Below, in pieces: positions 8,486 to 16,316 of a stretch of 64,000 nt of DNA; position 1 is the first letter of the stretch, and each line of letters opens with the position of its first letter. Source of the DNA: JBBQVS01 sp964657325 (lineage in GTDB: Bacteria > Chloroflexota > Ktedonobacteria > Ktedonobacterales > Ktedonobacteraceae); the NCBI GenBank assembly GCA_964657325.1, contig CAZZVE010000002.1, positions 41,819 to 105,818 of the forward strand. Direction: 5' to 3'. Made by a program: the position numbers and the translations under genes. The notes under the pieces are model-generated. The model did not search any database and was not told where the DNA came from. It saw only the letters and a program-made list of their open reading frames with translations.

Positions 8486-9435
8486 TGCATACAATAGCTA
8501 TTCTCGCTTTGGATGGAGTTCTGGCCTTCGATCTGTCCACACCGATTGAGGTATTTGGGCGCATCCGTTTGCCAGATGGACAGGCAGCCTATCAAGTATA
8601 CGTCTGTGCGCCCACTGATGAGATCGATGCGGGTCCATTCACAATGCATGTCCCTCGGAGGCTGGATGTGCTGGCGGAGGCAGACACGATTATTCTGCCA
8701 GGTCTTGCCGATCCTATGGCACCGATTTCTGATGAGGTGTTGGTTGCGTTGCGCGACGCAGCAGCACGTGGGGCGCGTATCGCGTCAATTTGTGTCGGAG
8801 CCTTCACTCTAGCTGCTACTGGACTACTAGGCGGTCTACATGCAACAACTCATTGGGTGGTGGCAGACGAGTTGGCACGACGATATCCAGAAGTACATGT
8901 CGATGCAAACGTGCTTTTCGTCGATAACGGACAGATTTTGACCTCGGCTGGCGCGGCGGCAGGACTTGATCTTTGTCTGCATATGATTCGCCGAGATTAT
9001 GGTTCTGCTGTGGCTGCCGATGCTGCTAGGATTGCGGTGATGCCTCTGGAACGTGAAGGTGGGCAGGCGCAGTTCATTATACATGAACCCCCTACTCCAG
9101 AGAGTATGACGCTCGAACCATTGTTGCGCTGGATGGAGGAGAATGCATGTCGAGAACTCACGCTCGAAGATATTGCGACTCAGGCAAGAATGAGTACTCG
9201 CACTTTCAGCAGACGCTTCCGCGAGCAGACTGGTACCACTCCAATGCAATGGTTGCACCATATCCGTTTACGCCACGCACAACTTTTGCTGGAAACCACG
9301 AGTCACTCGGTTGAGTGGATTGCCAGTCACGTCGGTTTTGGCTCGTCAACAACCTTCCGTGACCAATTCAAGCAACTCGTGAGTATCAGTCCACAAGCGT
9401 ATCGACGCGCATTTCGAGGAACAGGTACAAACTGA
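8485..9435 (+). CDS. GlxA-type transcriptional regulator (DJ-1 domain plus AraC DNA-binding domain)
   Basis: The N-terminal ~190 residues form a DJ-1/PfpI domain (IAILALDGVLAFDLSTPIEVFG, with ASICVGAFTLAATGLL at the elbow). The C-terminal ~100 residues carry two AraC-type helix-turn-helix motifs (LEDIATQARMSTRTFSRRFRE and VEWIASHVGFGSSTTFRDQFK region). Such proteins are transcription activators whose DJ-1 domain usually binds a ligand instead of catalysing a reaction. The start at ATG 8485 fits the family N-terminus 'MHTIAILALDG'. GTG 8446 and ATG 8464 are in-frame alternatives. It is divergent from the DJ-1/PfpI gene, its likely target. Confidence 0.85.
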   Translation: MHTIAILALDGVLAFDLSTPIEVFGRIRLPDGQAAYQVYVCAPTDEIDAGPFTMHVPRRLDVLAEADTIILPGLADPMAPISDEVLVALRDAAARGARIASICVGAFTLAATGLLGGLHATTHWVVADELARRYPEVHVDANVLFVDNGQILTSAGAAAGLDLCLHMIRRDYGSAVAADAARIAVMPLEREGGQAQFIIHEPPTPESMTLEPLLRWMEENACRELTLEDIATQARMSTRTFSRRFREQTGTTPMQWLHHIRLRHAQLLLETTSHSVEWIASHVGFGSSTTFRDQFKQLVSISPQAYRRAFRGTGTN

Positions 9436-9447
9436 AATTTGCAAACC

Positions 9448-10935
9448 TCATAGGGTGGCTCTCCCTCGTGCGTGTCCCGCAACCTTTGGTGGGAGCCACC
9501 CTCGGTGCTCAAGTTCATTTATCAACCGAACATACGGCTCCTGGAAGCGTCCTATGTGATCTGGTCGTGGGTCGATCACTTCGCGAGTACGTGACATTTC
9601 TTTGGTAACATCAGCCACGCGCCGCCCGACAGAGGCGGCGAGGACTGCCATCCCTAGCGCGGCCTCGGCATTCTCTGGAATACGTACCGGACGTCCAAGC
9701 ACATCAGCTCGTAGTTGACACCAATAGCGACTACGCGCCCCACCACCTGTGAGACTTAGTTCACCATTTATAGGCGCACCGAGCATGTCAAGATAATCAA
9801 AACTTAGCTTTTCGACAAATGCTACACCTTGTAATAGACTTGCATAAAGATCAATCTCGTCGGTGGGATTCCCCAGAAGGAACCGTTCAGCTGTGGGTAC
9901 ACTGAAAGGGAAGCGTTCGCCATAGGACGCGAGGGGGTAGGCAACAATACTAGCAGGTTCCCGCTCCATTGCCTGGGCAGTGAGCGCATCGAGGTCACGA
10001 TCAGGAAAGTATACACCGAGTATGCTTGCACCAGACCCGGAGGCACCGCCTGGAAGCCAGCCGCCATCAGGTGAGCGATGGGAGTACATGACTCCGGCGG
10101 GATCGCGGATAAGCTCCTGTGTGACTCCTTTAAACGCAAGCGTTGTGCCAAGTACAGAGTTCCAACTGCCTATGCTGAGCGCGCCTGCGCCAATTTGGGC
10201 GGCACAACTATCTGTCATACCCGCGATTACCGCCGTTCCTGCAGGGATGCCTGTCTCCATTGCTGCCTGTGTGCAGACCGTCCCAATCTGTGTTCCTGAA
10301 AGTACGACCTGGGGCAGGATTTCTTCAGGGATTTCGAGTTGCTCAAAAACTTCCTGAGGCCACGTGTTCTTGATCAAATCGTACCCCATCTTAAGCGATG
10401 AACTTGTATCCGTTGGTACTTCATGCCCAACGAGATGCCGATTGATAAAGTCCGTTTGATGCGCGACCTTGACTCCCTGCTGTATGATGGGTCCGTATTC
10501 ATGCACCATCCAGAGTAACTTCGGCAGTGCCCAGGAAGGCTGCATTTGATAGCCTAGAGTCGCCCACACCTCCGACCCGACCTCATTGACGCGCCGAGCC
10601 TCGTTGACCGCGCGATTGTCGTCATGCATAAGTCCCGGTGTAAGGGGTTGCCCCAAATGGTCAACAAGAAGTATCGTGCCGGATGTACTATCAACGGCGA
10701 CGCCGCGAATGGCTTGTGCAGGGAGGTCTGCGAGTGCGGCGCGGCAGGCTACAGCTATCGCGCGCCACCAGTCGTCCGGGTCCTGTTCATGCCGAGGTCC
10801 ATCCCGTCGGCTAGTGAGACGTTGAGAGTTCGCGCCAAGTATTTCGCCAGTGCTTGTCACTGCAATGGCGCGAACACTTTGCGTACCCACGTCAAGTCCA
10901 AGCCAAATGTCGTCTGATGGTGCTACAGAATTCAT
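9448..10935 (-). CDS. FGGY-family carbohydrate kinase (xylulokinase-like)
   Basis: 495 residues, the usual FGGY length. The N-terminal ATPase motif LGLDVGTQSVRAIAV (residues ~12-26) with the P-loop-like DVGTQS is present, followed by DDWWRA and the LMHDDNRAVNEARR substrate region. The C-terminal nucleotide site reads LTGGGARSRYW. FGGY kinases phosphorylate ketoses or polyols; xylulose- or ribulose-type substrates fit best. It is the last gene of a minus-strand operon kinase - dehydrogenase - kinase, with only 16 bases between it and the dehydrogenase. An AAAGGGG site precedes the ATG. Confidence 0.87.
   Translation of the reverse strand: MNSVAPSDDIWLGLDVGTQSVRAIAVTSTGEILGANSQRLTSRRDGPRHEQDPDDWWRAIAVACRAALADLPAQAIRGVAVDSTSGTILLVDHLGQPLTPGLMHDDNRAVNEARRVNEVGSEVWATLGYQMQPSWALPKLLWMVHEYGPIIQQGVKVAHQTDFINRHLVGHEVPTDTSSSLKMGYDLIKNTWPQEVFEQLEIPEEILPQVVLSGTQIGTVCTQAAMETGIPAGTAVIAGMTDSCAAQIGAGALSIGSWNSVLGTTLAFKGVTQELIRDPAGVMYSHRSPDGGWLPGGASGSGASILGVYFPDRDLDALTAQAMEREPASIVAYPLASYGERFPFSVPTAERFLLGNPTDEIDLYASLLQGVAFVEKLSFDYLDMLGAPINGELSLTGGGARSRYWCQLRADVLGRPVRIPENAEAALGMAVLAASVGRRVADVTKEMSRTREVIDPRPDHIGRFQEPYVRLINELEHRGWLPPKVAGHARGRATL
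9453..9501. terminator. Possible hairpin terminator at convergent gene ends
   Basis: GGGTGGCTC (9453-9461) pairs with GAGCCACCC (9493-9501). It overlaps the 3' end of the minus-strand kinase and lies just after the GlxA gene, so it could stop transcription from both sides. There is no clear T-run. Confidence 0.3.
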
Positions 10936-10951
10936 CGCTTTACCCCTTTAG

Positions 10952-11989
10952 TTACGGCATCACTGCTATCTTGATCCCTTCTCCTTTAGCGGCTTTGTCC
11001 AGCGCTTCATGAACGGACCGTAGCGGGAAGCGATCCGTCACCATTGCTTCTACCTTGATGCGTCCTGACTCGATAAGCTGAAGGGCAATCTGATAGTCAG
11101 CGCGACGCGAATTTGCTGTGCCAGTCACCTCTAGCTCTTTGTAGTGGATAAGGTTAGCTTCGACCTCGGCCCACCCTTTCGCAGCCAGGCCAGCGAAGAC
11201 ATTGATACATCCTCCCTGTCGGGCCATCGTAAGGGCGTCATTTACCAGCGAGGGAACGCCTATGCAAATAATAACCGAATCCATACCCAGTCCACCTGTA
11301 GCCTCTGCCACTATCGAGCCAAGGTCTTCGGTGGTTGGGTCAACGGTGATGTGCGCTCCAAAGGTGGCAGCGACCGCACGACGAGGAGCCGAAGGGTCAC
11401 TCACAATGACGGTTCGCGCACCCGCCAGGAGAGAGAGTTGTAGGTGAAACAGGCCAATTGGCCCTGACCCCATAATCAGCACGGTAGAGTTCAGGCGTAT
11501 ACGAGAGCGATGGTGTCCATTGACACAGCAGGCTAACGGTTCGGCGAGTGCCAAGTATTCCGAAGGGATATCCTTTTGCGCGACAAAAAGATTTCCGGCT
11601 GCTACCGCATCGGCAGGAATGAGTACATATTCGCTCAAGCCCCCATGCACTTCGTAGCCGACTATTTTTTGGTTGGGGCAAATATTCTCCATACCATTCT
11701 GACAATAAAAACAGTGATGGCAGGCGATTACGGGAGCCATCGCTACCGGTGCTCCCACTTCGTATCCTTTCACATTCCTCCCCACTTCCTGCACATGACC
11801 TGCTACTTCATGGCCCAGGATCGTGGGTAGCGGCACGCCTTTCGTCTTTTCTCCGCGAAAGATACGCACATCAGTTCCGCATATCGTATTAGCTCCAACT
11901 TTGACGAGCACTTCACCTGGTCCAGTTTCAGGAGTCTCAACTTCCATTACCTCCATTTGACCAGGCTTTTGAAATACGGCAGCAAGCAT
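10952..11989 (-). CDS. Zinc-dependent medium-chain dehydrogenase (polyol/threonine dehydrogenase-like)
   Basis: 345 residues of the MDR superfamily. The catalytic zinc site is seen in TICGTD and LGHEVAGHVQEVG. The structural zinc cysteines are in CHHCFYCQNGMENIC, and the NAD Rossmann motif is GSGPIGLFHLQL. These enzymes oxidise a secondary alcohol of a sugar, polyol or threonine. GAGGAGG precedes the ATG. Lying between two FGGY kinase genes, it most likely makes a keto-sugar for one of them to phosphorylate. Sorbitol-, xylitol- or L-threonine dehydrogenase activities cannot be told apart here. Confidence 0.87.
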   Translation of the reverse strand: MLAAVFQKPGQMEVMEVETPETGPGEVLVKVGANTICGTDVRIFRGEKTKGVPLPTILGHEVAGHVQEVGRNVKGYEVGAPVAMAPVIACHHCFYCQNGMENICPNQKIVGYEVHGGLSEYVLIPADAVAAGNLFVAQKDIPSEYLALAEPLACCVNGHHRSRIRLNSTVLIMGSGPIGLFHLQLSLLAGARTVIVSDPSAPRRAVAATFGAHITVDPTTEDLGSIVAEATGGLGMDSVIICIGVPSLVNDALTMARQGGCINVFAGLAAKGWAEVEANLIHYKELEVTGTANSRRADYQIALQLIESGRIKVEAMVTDRFPLRSVHEALDKAAKGEGIKIAVMP

Positions 11990-12055
11990 CTTTTTCCTCC
12001 TCGTAATGATATATCACATGAGCCTGATAAGAGCAAAACGCGTTTTCTGTTAAAT

Positions 12056-13609
12056 TTATCTTCCCGCTACGTGGCGAGAGGTGTCGTGCATCAAATCTCG
12101 CATCTGGTAGTAGGTAGCGATATACTTCTCGACATAGAATTGATATTCCTGGTGTCGTCCCTGGTCTGGCTCAATGCGATAGCTAGCATGAACCATGTGA
12201 CGAGCAGCTTCCTGTATGTTTGCATACACTCCCGCGGCTACCGATGCGAGTATTGCCGAGCCAAGTACCGCTGCATCGGGTACTCTCGTGTAGGTAATTG
12301 GAAGGTTGCTCACGTCGGCATGTATCTGCATCCACAACTTGCTCTTGAGGGGGCCACCACTCACAACGATCTGTTGCGGTTGAAAGCCGTACTTACGGAG
12401 TGTTTGAAAGATGAGTTCCGTTCCATAGCAGATACCCTCTATCATAGCGCGGTAGACGTGTGATGTGTCGTGCTTGAGAGTGAGTCCCCAAATCATGCCA
12501 CGTGCTTCAGAATCGGTATAGGGAGAACGATTGCCCTGCCAGTGGTCCACCACGATCAGTCCATCGGACCCCACTGATATGTTCTCGGCGCGCTCGTTGA
12601 GCAGATCATATAGCCCGATTCCACGCCTCTGAGCCTCCTCGACAAGTCCACCACAGAAGTTATCGCGGAACCATTTGATGATGGAGCCAGTAGAAACTTG
12701 CCCGCCCTCCACGACATACAGGCCACGAAGTACAGCGTCGGTGAAGGACCCAAAGAAGCCCGCGCCGTAAATGGCCTCCGCCGACTCACCGAAAATAGCA
12801 TGCGATGAGCCTGTGATGAGGGCGATCTTCCCTGGTTCTAATACATCCATGCCCACCGTACCTACCATCGCATCGCCGCCACCTTCCGCGACCGGAATAC
12901 CAGGAAGTAAGCCAAGTTCCTCCGCCACCTGGTGAGTAAGGCCACCCACTACTGTTCCCATATCCAGTATCTTCTGAGGGAACTTGTTGAGCAGGTCTTC
13001 TAGCCCAATGGCTTGGTAGAGGCTTACTGGAAATCCACCATTGGCACGGTCATAATACCATCGCAGGCTGGCAATGTTGACACTCGCCGTCCATTCACTG
13101 GTAAGACGATAGGTCAGCCAATCGACATATTCACAGATATGTTCAGCCGCTGCATAGACCTCTGGCTCGTTTTCCTTTAACCAGAGTGCTTTACAGGGCA
13201 TCCATTCAGCGGAAACTTTGGCGAAGCCGTTGTACTTGAGTGCCGCATCTCCTGTCTCTGCAATACGTCGTGCTTGCGGTGCCGAACGCACATCCATCCA
13301 GAGAATTGCTGGCCGTAGTACTTGATTCTGTGCGTCTACCGCGACAACTGTACATGTTGTCGCATCCAGAGAAATACCAGCAATCGCTTCAGGTGCAATA
13401 TCGTTCTCACTCATCACTTCTTTTACAGCTACTACGAGGGCTGACCACCACTCATTCGGGTCCTGCTCCGCCCAACCGGGGTGAGGATGTCTTAATGCAT
13501 ATGAGCGACTTGCGAAGCCTATTGGTGTGCCCTCCTGGTCGAATACGCCAACGCGCACACTTTCCGTACCGCCATCAATTCCCATGAAGTAAGGACCATT
13601 CTTCATCAT
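12056..13609 (-). CDS. FGGY-family carbohydrate kinase, second copy in the operon
   Basis: 517 residues from ATG 13609, which has AAAGGAG five bases ahead; ATG 13606 is equally possible. The N-terminal MGIDGGTESVRVGVF, the AILWMDVRSAPQA region and the C-terminal VVSGGPLKSKLWMQ motif identify an FGGY kinase. It differs clearly from the kinase at 9448, so it probably acts on another substrate (ribulokinase-like is plausible). The frame continues upstream of the true start through a decayed ABC permease fragment (13658-13733), which should not be annotated as its N-terminus. It is the first gene of the kinase - dehydrogenase - kinase operon, divergent from the DeoR gene. Confidence 0.86.
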   Translation of the reverse strand: MMKNGPYFMGIDGGTESVRVGVFDQEGTPIGFASRSYALRHPHPGWAEQDPNEWWSALVVAVKEVMSENDIAPEAIAGISLDATTCTVVAVDAQNQVLRPAILWMDVRSAPQARRIAETGDAALKYNGFAKVSAEWMPCKALWLKENEPEVYAAAEHICEYVDWLTYRLTSEWTASVNIASLRWYYDRANGGFPVSLYQAIGLEDLLNKFPQKILDMGTVVGGLTHQVAEELGLLPGIPVAEGGGDAMVGTVGMDVLEPGKIALITGSSHAIFGESAEAIYGAGFFGSFTDAVLRGLYVVEGGQVSTGSIIKWFRDNFCGGLVEEAQRRGIGLYDLLNERAENISVGSDGLIVVDHWQGNRSPYTDSEARGMIWGLTLKHDTSHVYRAMIEGICYGTELIFQTLRKYGFQPQQIVVSGGPLKSKLWMQIHADVSNLPITYTRVPDAAVLGSAILASVAAGVYANIQEAARHMVHASYRIEPDQGRHQEYQFYVEKYIATYYQMRDLMHDTSRHVAGR

Positions 13610-13657
13610 AAGGACTCCTTTGAACTCGATGCTTCTGTGCATAGAAACCTGCCGTGC

Positions 13658-13733
13658 AATAATGGGTACTATGGGCGAGTTGGTATAGGTCAAGCTAACG
13701 GCAAAGAAGAAAATTGTTTCAGGCGAAAACGAT
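13658..13733 (-). pseudogene. Fossil of an ABC sugar permease (MalG type)
   Basis: On the minus strand, just before the kinase, the frame reads FFFAVSLTYTNSP, nearly the same as FFFAVTLTYTNSP in the intact permease at 18756-19586. Aligning the bases extends the match upstream: IVFA-stop-NN against VIFAWND, with TGG changed to TGA and one extra T causing a frameshift. Only about 75 bases remain. This shows that a permease gene once sat directly ahead of this kinase operon. Confidence 0.6.
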
Positions 13734-13817
13734 GGGCAGCAGTGCCACTTATCGTCCTTCGTTAAATAGAGAACGTCCAATCGGTGTTACAGCACTACAG
13801 GCAAATATATTCACGTA

Positions 13818-13894
13818 TTGAACAGATATAAGCGCGCTTTCAGTAAGCAATGTTCAATGTGCGAATAGAAACATAAAAATGCTTCTGTTGAACA
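13818..13894. promoter_or_regulatory. Three TTGAACA boxes between the DeoR gene and the kinase operon
   Basis: TTGAACA occurs at 13818-13824 and 13888-13894, and its complement TGTTCAA at 13851-13857, in an AT-rich divergent intergenic region. The spacing of 33 and 37 bases is about three to three and a half helical turns. They are candidate operators for the divergent DeoR regulator. Confidence 0.4.
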
Positions 13895-14012
13895 CGTTAG
13901 CACAAAAAATGGTCAATTACAAGAGATATTATGGTAAATATTGCTTTTAGTACCAAAGTATGTTACTCTGTTGTTACAAAGCGTTGCTGTTTCACCGTGA
14001 GAAAGTCTTTTT

Positions 14013-14852
14013 ATGGAGAGAAAACGTCAGTACAATGCGACTGATAGACAGACACAATTGATTGCTCTGCTCAAAGAACGTGGCTATAGCTCGGTTGCGG
14101 AAATGAGCAATATGCTTAACGTATCGCCGATGACTGTTCGACGCGATTTACATATGTTGCATGAAAAGCATATTGTAGAGATAACTCACGGGGGTGCTCG
14201 CTTCATCCCATTGGAACAAACCGAACCTCATTTCGATGTCCGTACACACGAACACCTGTTTGCCAAGCAAGCGATAGGTAAGCGCGCAGCTGAGCTGTTT
14301 GTAGAAGCGGGGGATGTTATAGGAATTGATAGTGGTAGCACTGCTCTTGAGGTTGCTCGAAATTTGCCGGATGTTCCCTTAACTGTTGTTACTCAGTCTC
14401 TGCCTGTTGCCGCTCTCGTTGCACAGAACAAGCTCTATCAATTGATTATGCTCGGAGGCGTCCTACAATCTAGCTCCAATTATTTTTATGGTTCTCAAGC
14501 CATTGCCACACTGCAAGAGGTATATATCAATAAGCTCTTTCTTGCGACCAGTGGCTTGCTCATTCCTGAAGGTCTCTCTTCCAGTTATCTCTCTGATGCC
14601 GAAATCAAACAGGCTATGATCAAATCTTCCCGCAACATTATCCTATGCATGGATAGTAGTAAGATAGGGCGCGTCTTTCTCGCTCGGTTTGCCCCGCTCG
14701 ATGTCGTTGATACGCTGCTTACGGATGATGGCATCTCGGACGAGAGTTGTGAGGCGTTACAAGAGCAGCATGTACAGGTAATCGTAGTGCCGACAGAGGT
14801 TCGAGTTTCTTTTGCTGAACGAGAGCCGCTTAGAGACGATGTTGCCGTGTGA
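14013..14852 (+). CDS. DeoR family transcriptional regulator
   Basis: 279 residues. The N-terminal DeoR helix-turn-helix (RQTQLIALLKERGYSSVAEM then NVSPMTVRRDLHMLHEK) is followed by the signature ITHGGARFIP and the sugar-phosphate-sensing domain (GIDSGSTALEVARNLP, VVTQSLPVAALVA, KIGRVFLARFAPLD). These proteins usually repress sugar catabolic genes and let go when a phosphorylated sugar binds. It is divergent from the kinase - dehydrogenase - kinase operon, whose kinases would make such a ligand. TTGAACA boxes between them are candidate operators. Confidence 0.88.
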   Translation: MERKRQYNATDRQTQLIALLKERGYSSVAEMSNMLNVSPMTVRRDLHMLHEKHIVEITHGGARFIPLEQTEPHFDVRTHEHLFAKQAIGKRAAELFVEAGDVIGIDSGSTALEVARNLPDVPLTVVTQSLPVAALVAQNKLYQLIMLGGVLQSSSNYFYGSQAIATLQEVYINKLFLATSGLLIPEGLSSSYLSDAEIKQAMIKSSRNIILCMDSSKIGRVFLARFAPLDVVDTLLTDDGISDESCEALQEQHVQVIVVPTEVRVSFAEREPLRDDVAV

Positions 14853-14892
14853 CACTTAGAGGTAGTGTTATGAATGTGGTGACAAAACCAGA

Positions 14893-15936
14893 TTAGTCAA
14901 CAAAATCAGGAGTGTGTAGCTGAGTGCCAGACGATTCACGCACAATCAATTGCGTTGGCAAGCGTATCTCTACTGGTGCTCTTTCCCGATTTTGTAGTCG
15001 GTCAAAGAGGAGACGAGCCGATTGTTGACCAATCTCATATGTCGGTTGATCTACGACTGTCAAACGAGGGTGCATCACGGATGCCCACACGAAATCGTCG
15101 AAACACGCAAGAGCAACGTCTTCTGGACACCGTAGCCCAAGCTTTGTAAGGGCTTGAAGCGCGCCAATGACCATTGTTCCGTCCATCATGAATAGTGCCG
15201 TTGGTCGGTCTTCGCGTTTGAGCAATTGCAATGCGCCACGCTCGCCCCCGTCTACACGTGGACGCGTTGTGGCGATCAGGGCAGGGTCCATGGTGACACC
15301 ATACTTTTCGAGGGCCTCTGTGTATCCTAGCAGACGTTCCTCGGTTGGCGTGATGCCCCGCGCTCCGGTCAGCAGACCAATGCGTCGATGACCAAGCGAG
15401 AGCAGATGCTCTACCGCGGTTCGTGCACCCTCTTTATTCTCTGTCATGACGGTATCAATGCCTAAATCAAAAAGTGAACGGTCAATACTGACCAGAGCGA
15501 GATTTTGAATGGGAAGCGATTGTAAGTATGGGTAACTACGGTCCGTTACGGCGATGATGAGGCCATCGGCTTGTTTACTTTCTAAGAGTTGAAGATATTT
15601 TTTTTCCTTCTCTGGGTCTTCGTCAGTATTACCAAGAATCAAAGAATAATTGTGGTCGTGCGCGACATCTTCTACGCCACGAGCGATGTTTGTATAGAAT
15701 GGATTCATGATGTCGGGAACAATGAGTCCTATACAGTGGCTTACTTGAGTCTTTAAACCGCGCGCAAAACTGTTTCTTTGGTAGCCCAAAACTGCGATAC
15801 TTGCATGCACGCGTCGAGCGAGTTCGGGACTGACATATTTGTTTTGATTGATGACAGCGGAAACCGTTGCGACAGAGACAGCAGCATGAGATGCGACATC
15901 TTTAATTGTTGCTGAATGGTCAGCAGATATCGTCAT
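14893..15936 (-). CDS. LacI family transcriptional regulator
   Basis: 347 residues. The N-terminal LacI helix-turn-helix is TIKDVASHAAVSVATVSAVIN with the hinge LGYQRNSFARGLK. The rest is a periplasmic-binding-protein-like sugar sensor (GLIVPDIMNPFYTNIARGVED to IRLPTQLIVRESS). GAGAGGAA lies before the ATG at 15936. It is divergent from the ABC operon starting at 16317. A 42-base perfect palindrome with the LacI half-site TGAAACG sits over that operon's promoter and is its likely operator. It converges with the DeoR gene. Confidence 0.9.
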   Translation of the reverse strand: MTISADHSATIKDVASHAAVSVATVSAVINQNKYVSPELARRVHASIAVLGYQRNSFARGLKTQVSHCIGLIVPDIMNPFYTNIARGVEDVAHDHNYSLILGNTDEDPEKEKKYLQLLESKQADGLIIAVTDRSYPYLQSLPIQNLALVSIDRSLFDLGIDTVMTENKEGARTAVEHLLSLGHRRIGLLTGARGITPTEERLLGYTEALEKYGVTMDPALIATTRPRVDGGERGALQLLKREDRPTALFMMDGTMVIGALQALTKLGLRCPEDVALACFDDFVWASVMHPRLTVVDQPTYEIGQQSARLLFDRLQNRERAPVEIRLPTQLIVRESSGTQLHTPDFVD

Positions 15937-16080
15937 AAGAATTCCTCTCAGTTCCGAACATAACGAGGCGCCTCTTGGAGTGAATCATTATGCCGACTAT
16001 TTTCTTGAACGTATCATAGATATGTTCTTCTGTCAAGCAACGTGAACGTGCAATACTTTTACTAAGAGTTATTAATACCC

Positions 16081-16110
16081 TTGACAAACATCAATTTTGT
16101 ATGTTATCGT
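16081..16110 (+). promoter_or_regulatory. Promoter of the first ABC sugar operon
   Basis: A perfect TTGACA (16081-16086) is followed 18 bases later by TATCGT (16105-16110). The -10 box overlaps the left end of the LacI-type palindrome, so repressor binding would block RNA polymerase. Confidence 0.5.
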
Positions 16111-16146
16111 TAGTGAAACGATTAGCTAATCGTTTCACTAACGATA
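16105..16146. promoter_or_regulatory. 42-bp perfect palindrome, LacI-type operator
   Basis: The 21-base left half (16105-16125) and right half (16126-16146) are exact reverse complements, with no spacer. Each half contains TGAAACG or CGTTTCA, the usual LacI-family half-site, and the outer parts add TATCGTTAG. It starts at the -10 box of the ABC operon and lies between it and the divergent LacI gene. Confidence 0.7.
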
Positions 16147-16186
16147 GAGCACCATTCGATTGCAGAACCAATACCATTTCTCAAGA

Positions 16187-16195
16187 GAAAGGAGG
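16187..16195 (+). promoter_or_regulatory. Orphan strong Shine-Dalgarno in the leader (STAB-SD-like)
   Basis: GAAAGGAGG lies about 120 bases upstream of the binding-protein start. An ATG at 16197 follows only one base later, too close for normal initiation, and opens just 21 codons. The same AAGGAGGTAT-TTTTCC block occurs in the leader of the second sugar operon (27382 on). STAB-SD elements of this sequence protect mRNA 5' ends in Bacillus thuringiensis cry genes. Confidence 0.35.
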
Positions 16196-16316
16196 TATGT
16201 TTTCCCTGGATATTCTCGCGGTTGAGAATTTCCCCGCCATTAATTCCGCACTTTTGCGATAACAAGACGTTCTCTTTCTAACTGCATCGATGCATTTGAA
16301 CAAGGAGAAATCTGCT

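Noticed and set aside
13610..13780. N-terminal extension of the FGGY kinase
   Set aside because: The extension is fossil permease sequence; a strong ribosome site and the conserved kinase N-terminus place the start at 13609.
16197..16262. Possible 21-residue leader peptide MFSLDILAVENF... upstream of the binding protein
   Set aside because: Its ATG is only one base from the GGAGG, too close for initiation, and the matching block in the second leader has no ATG there.
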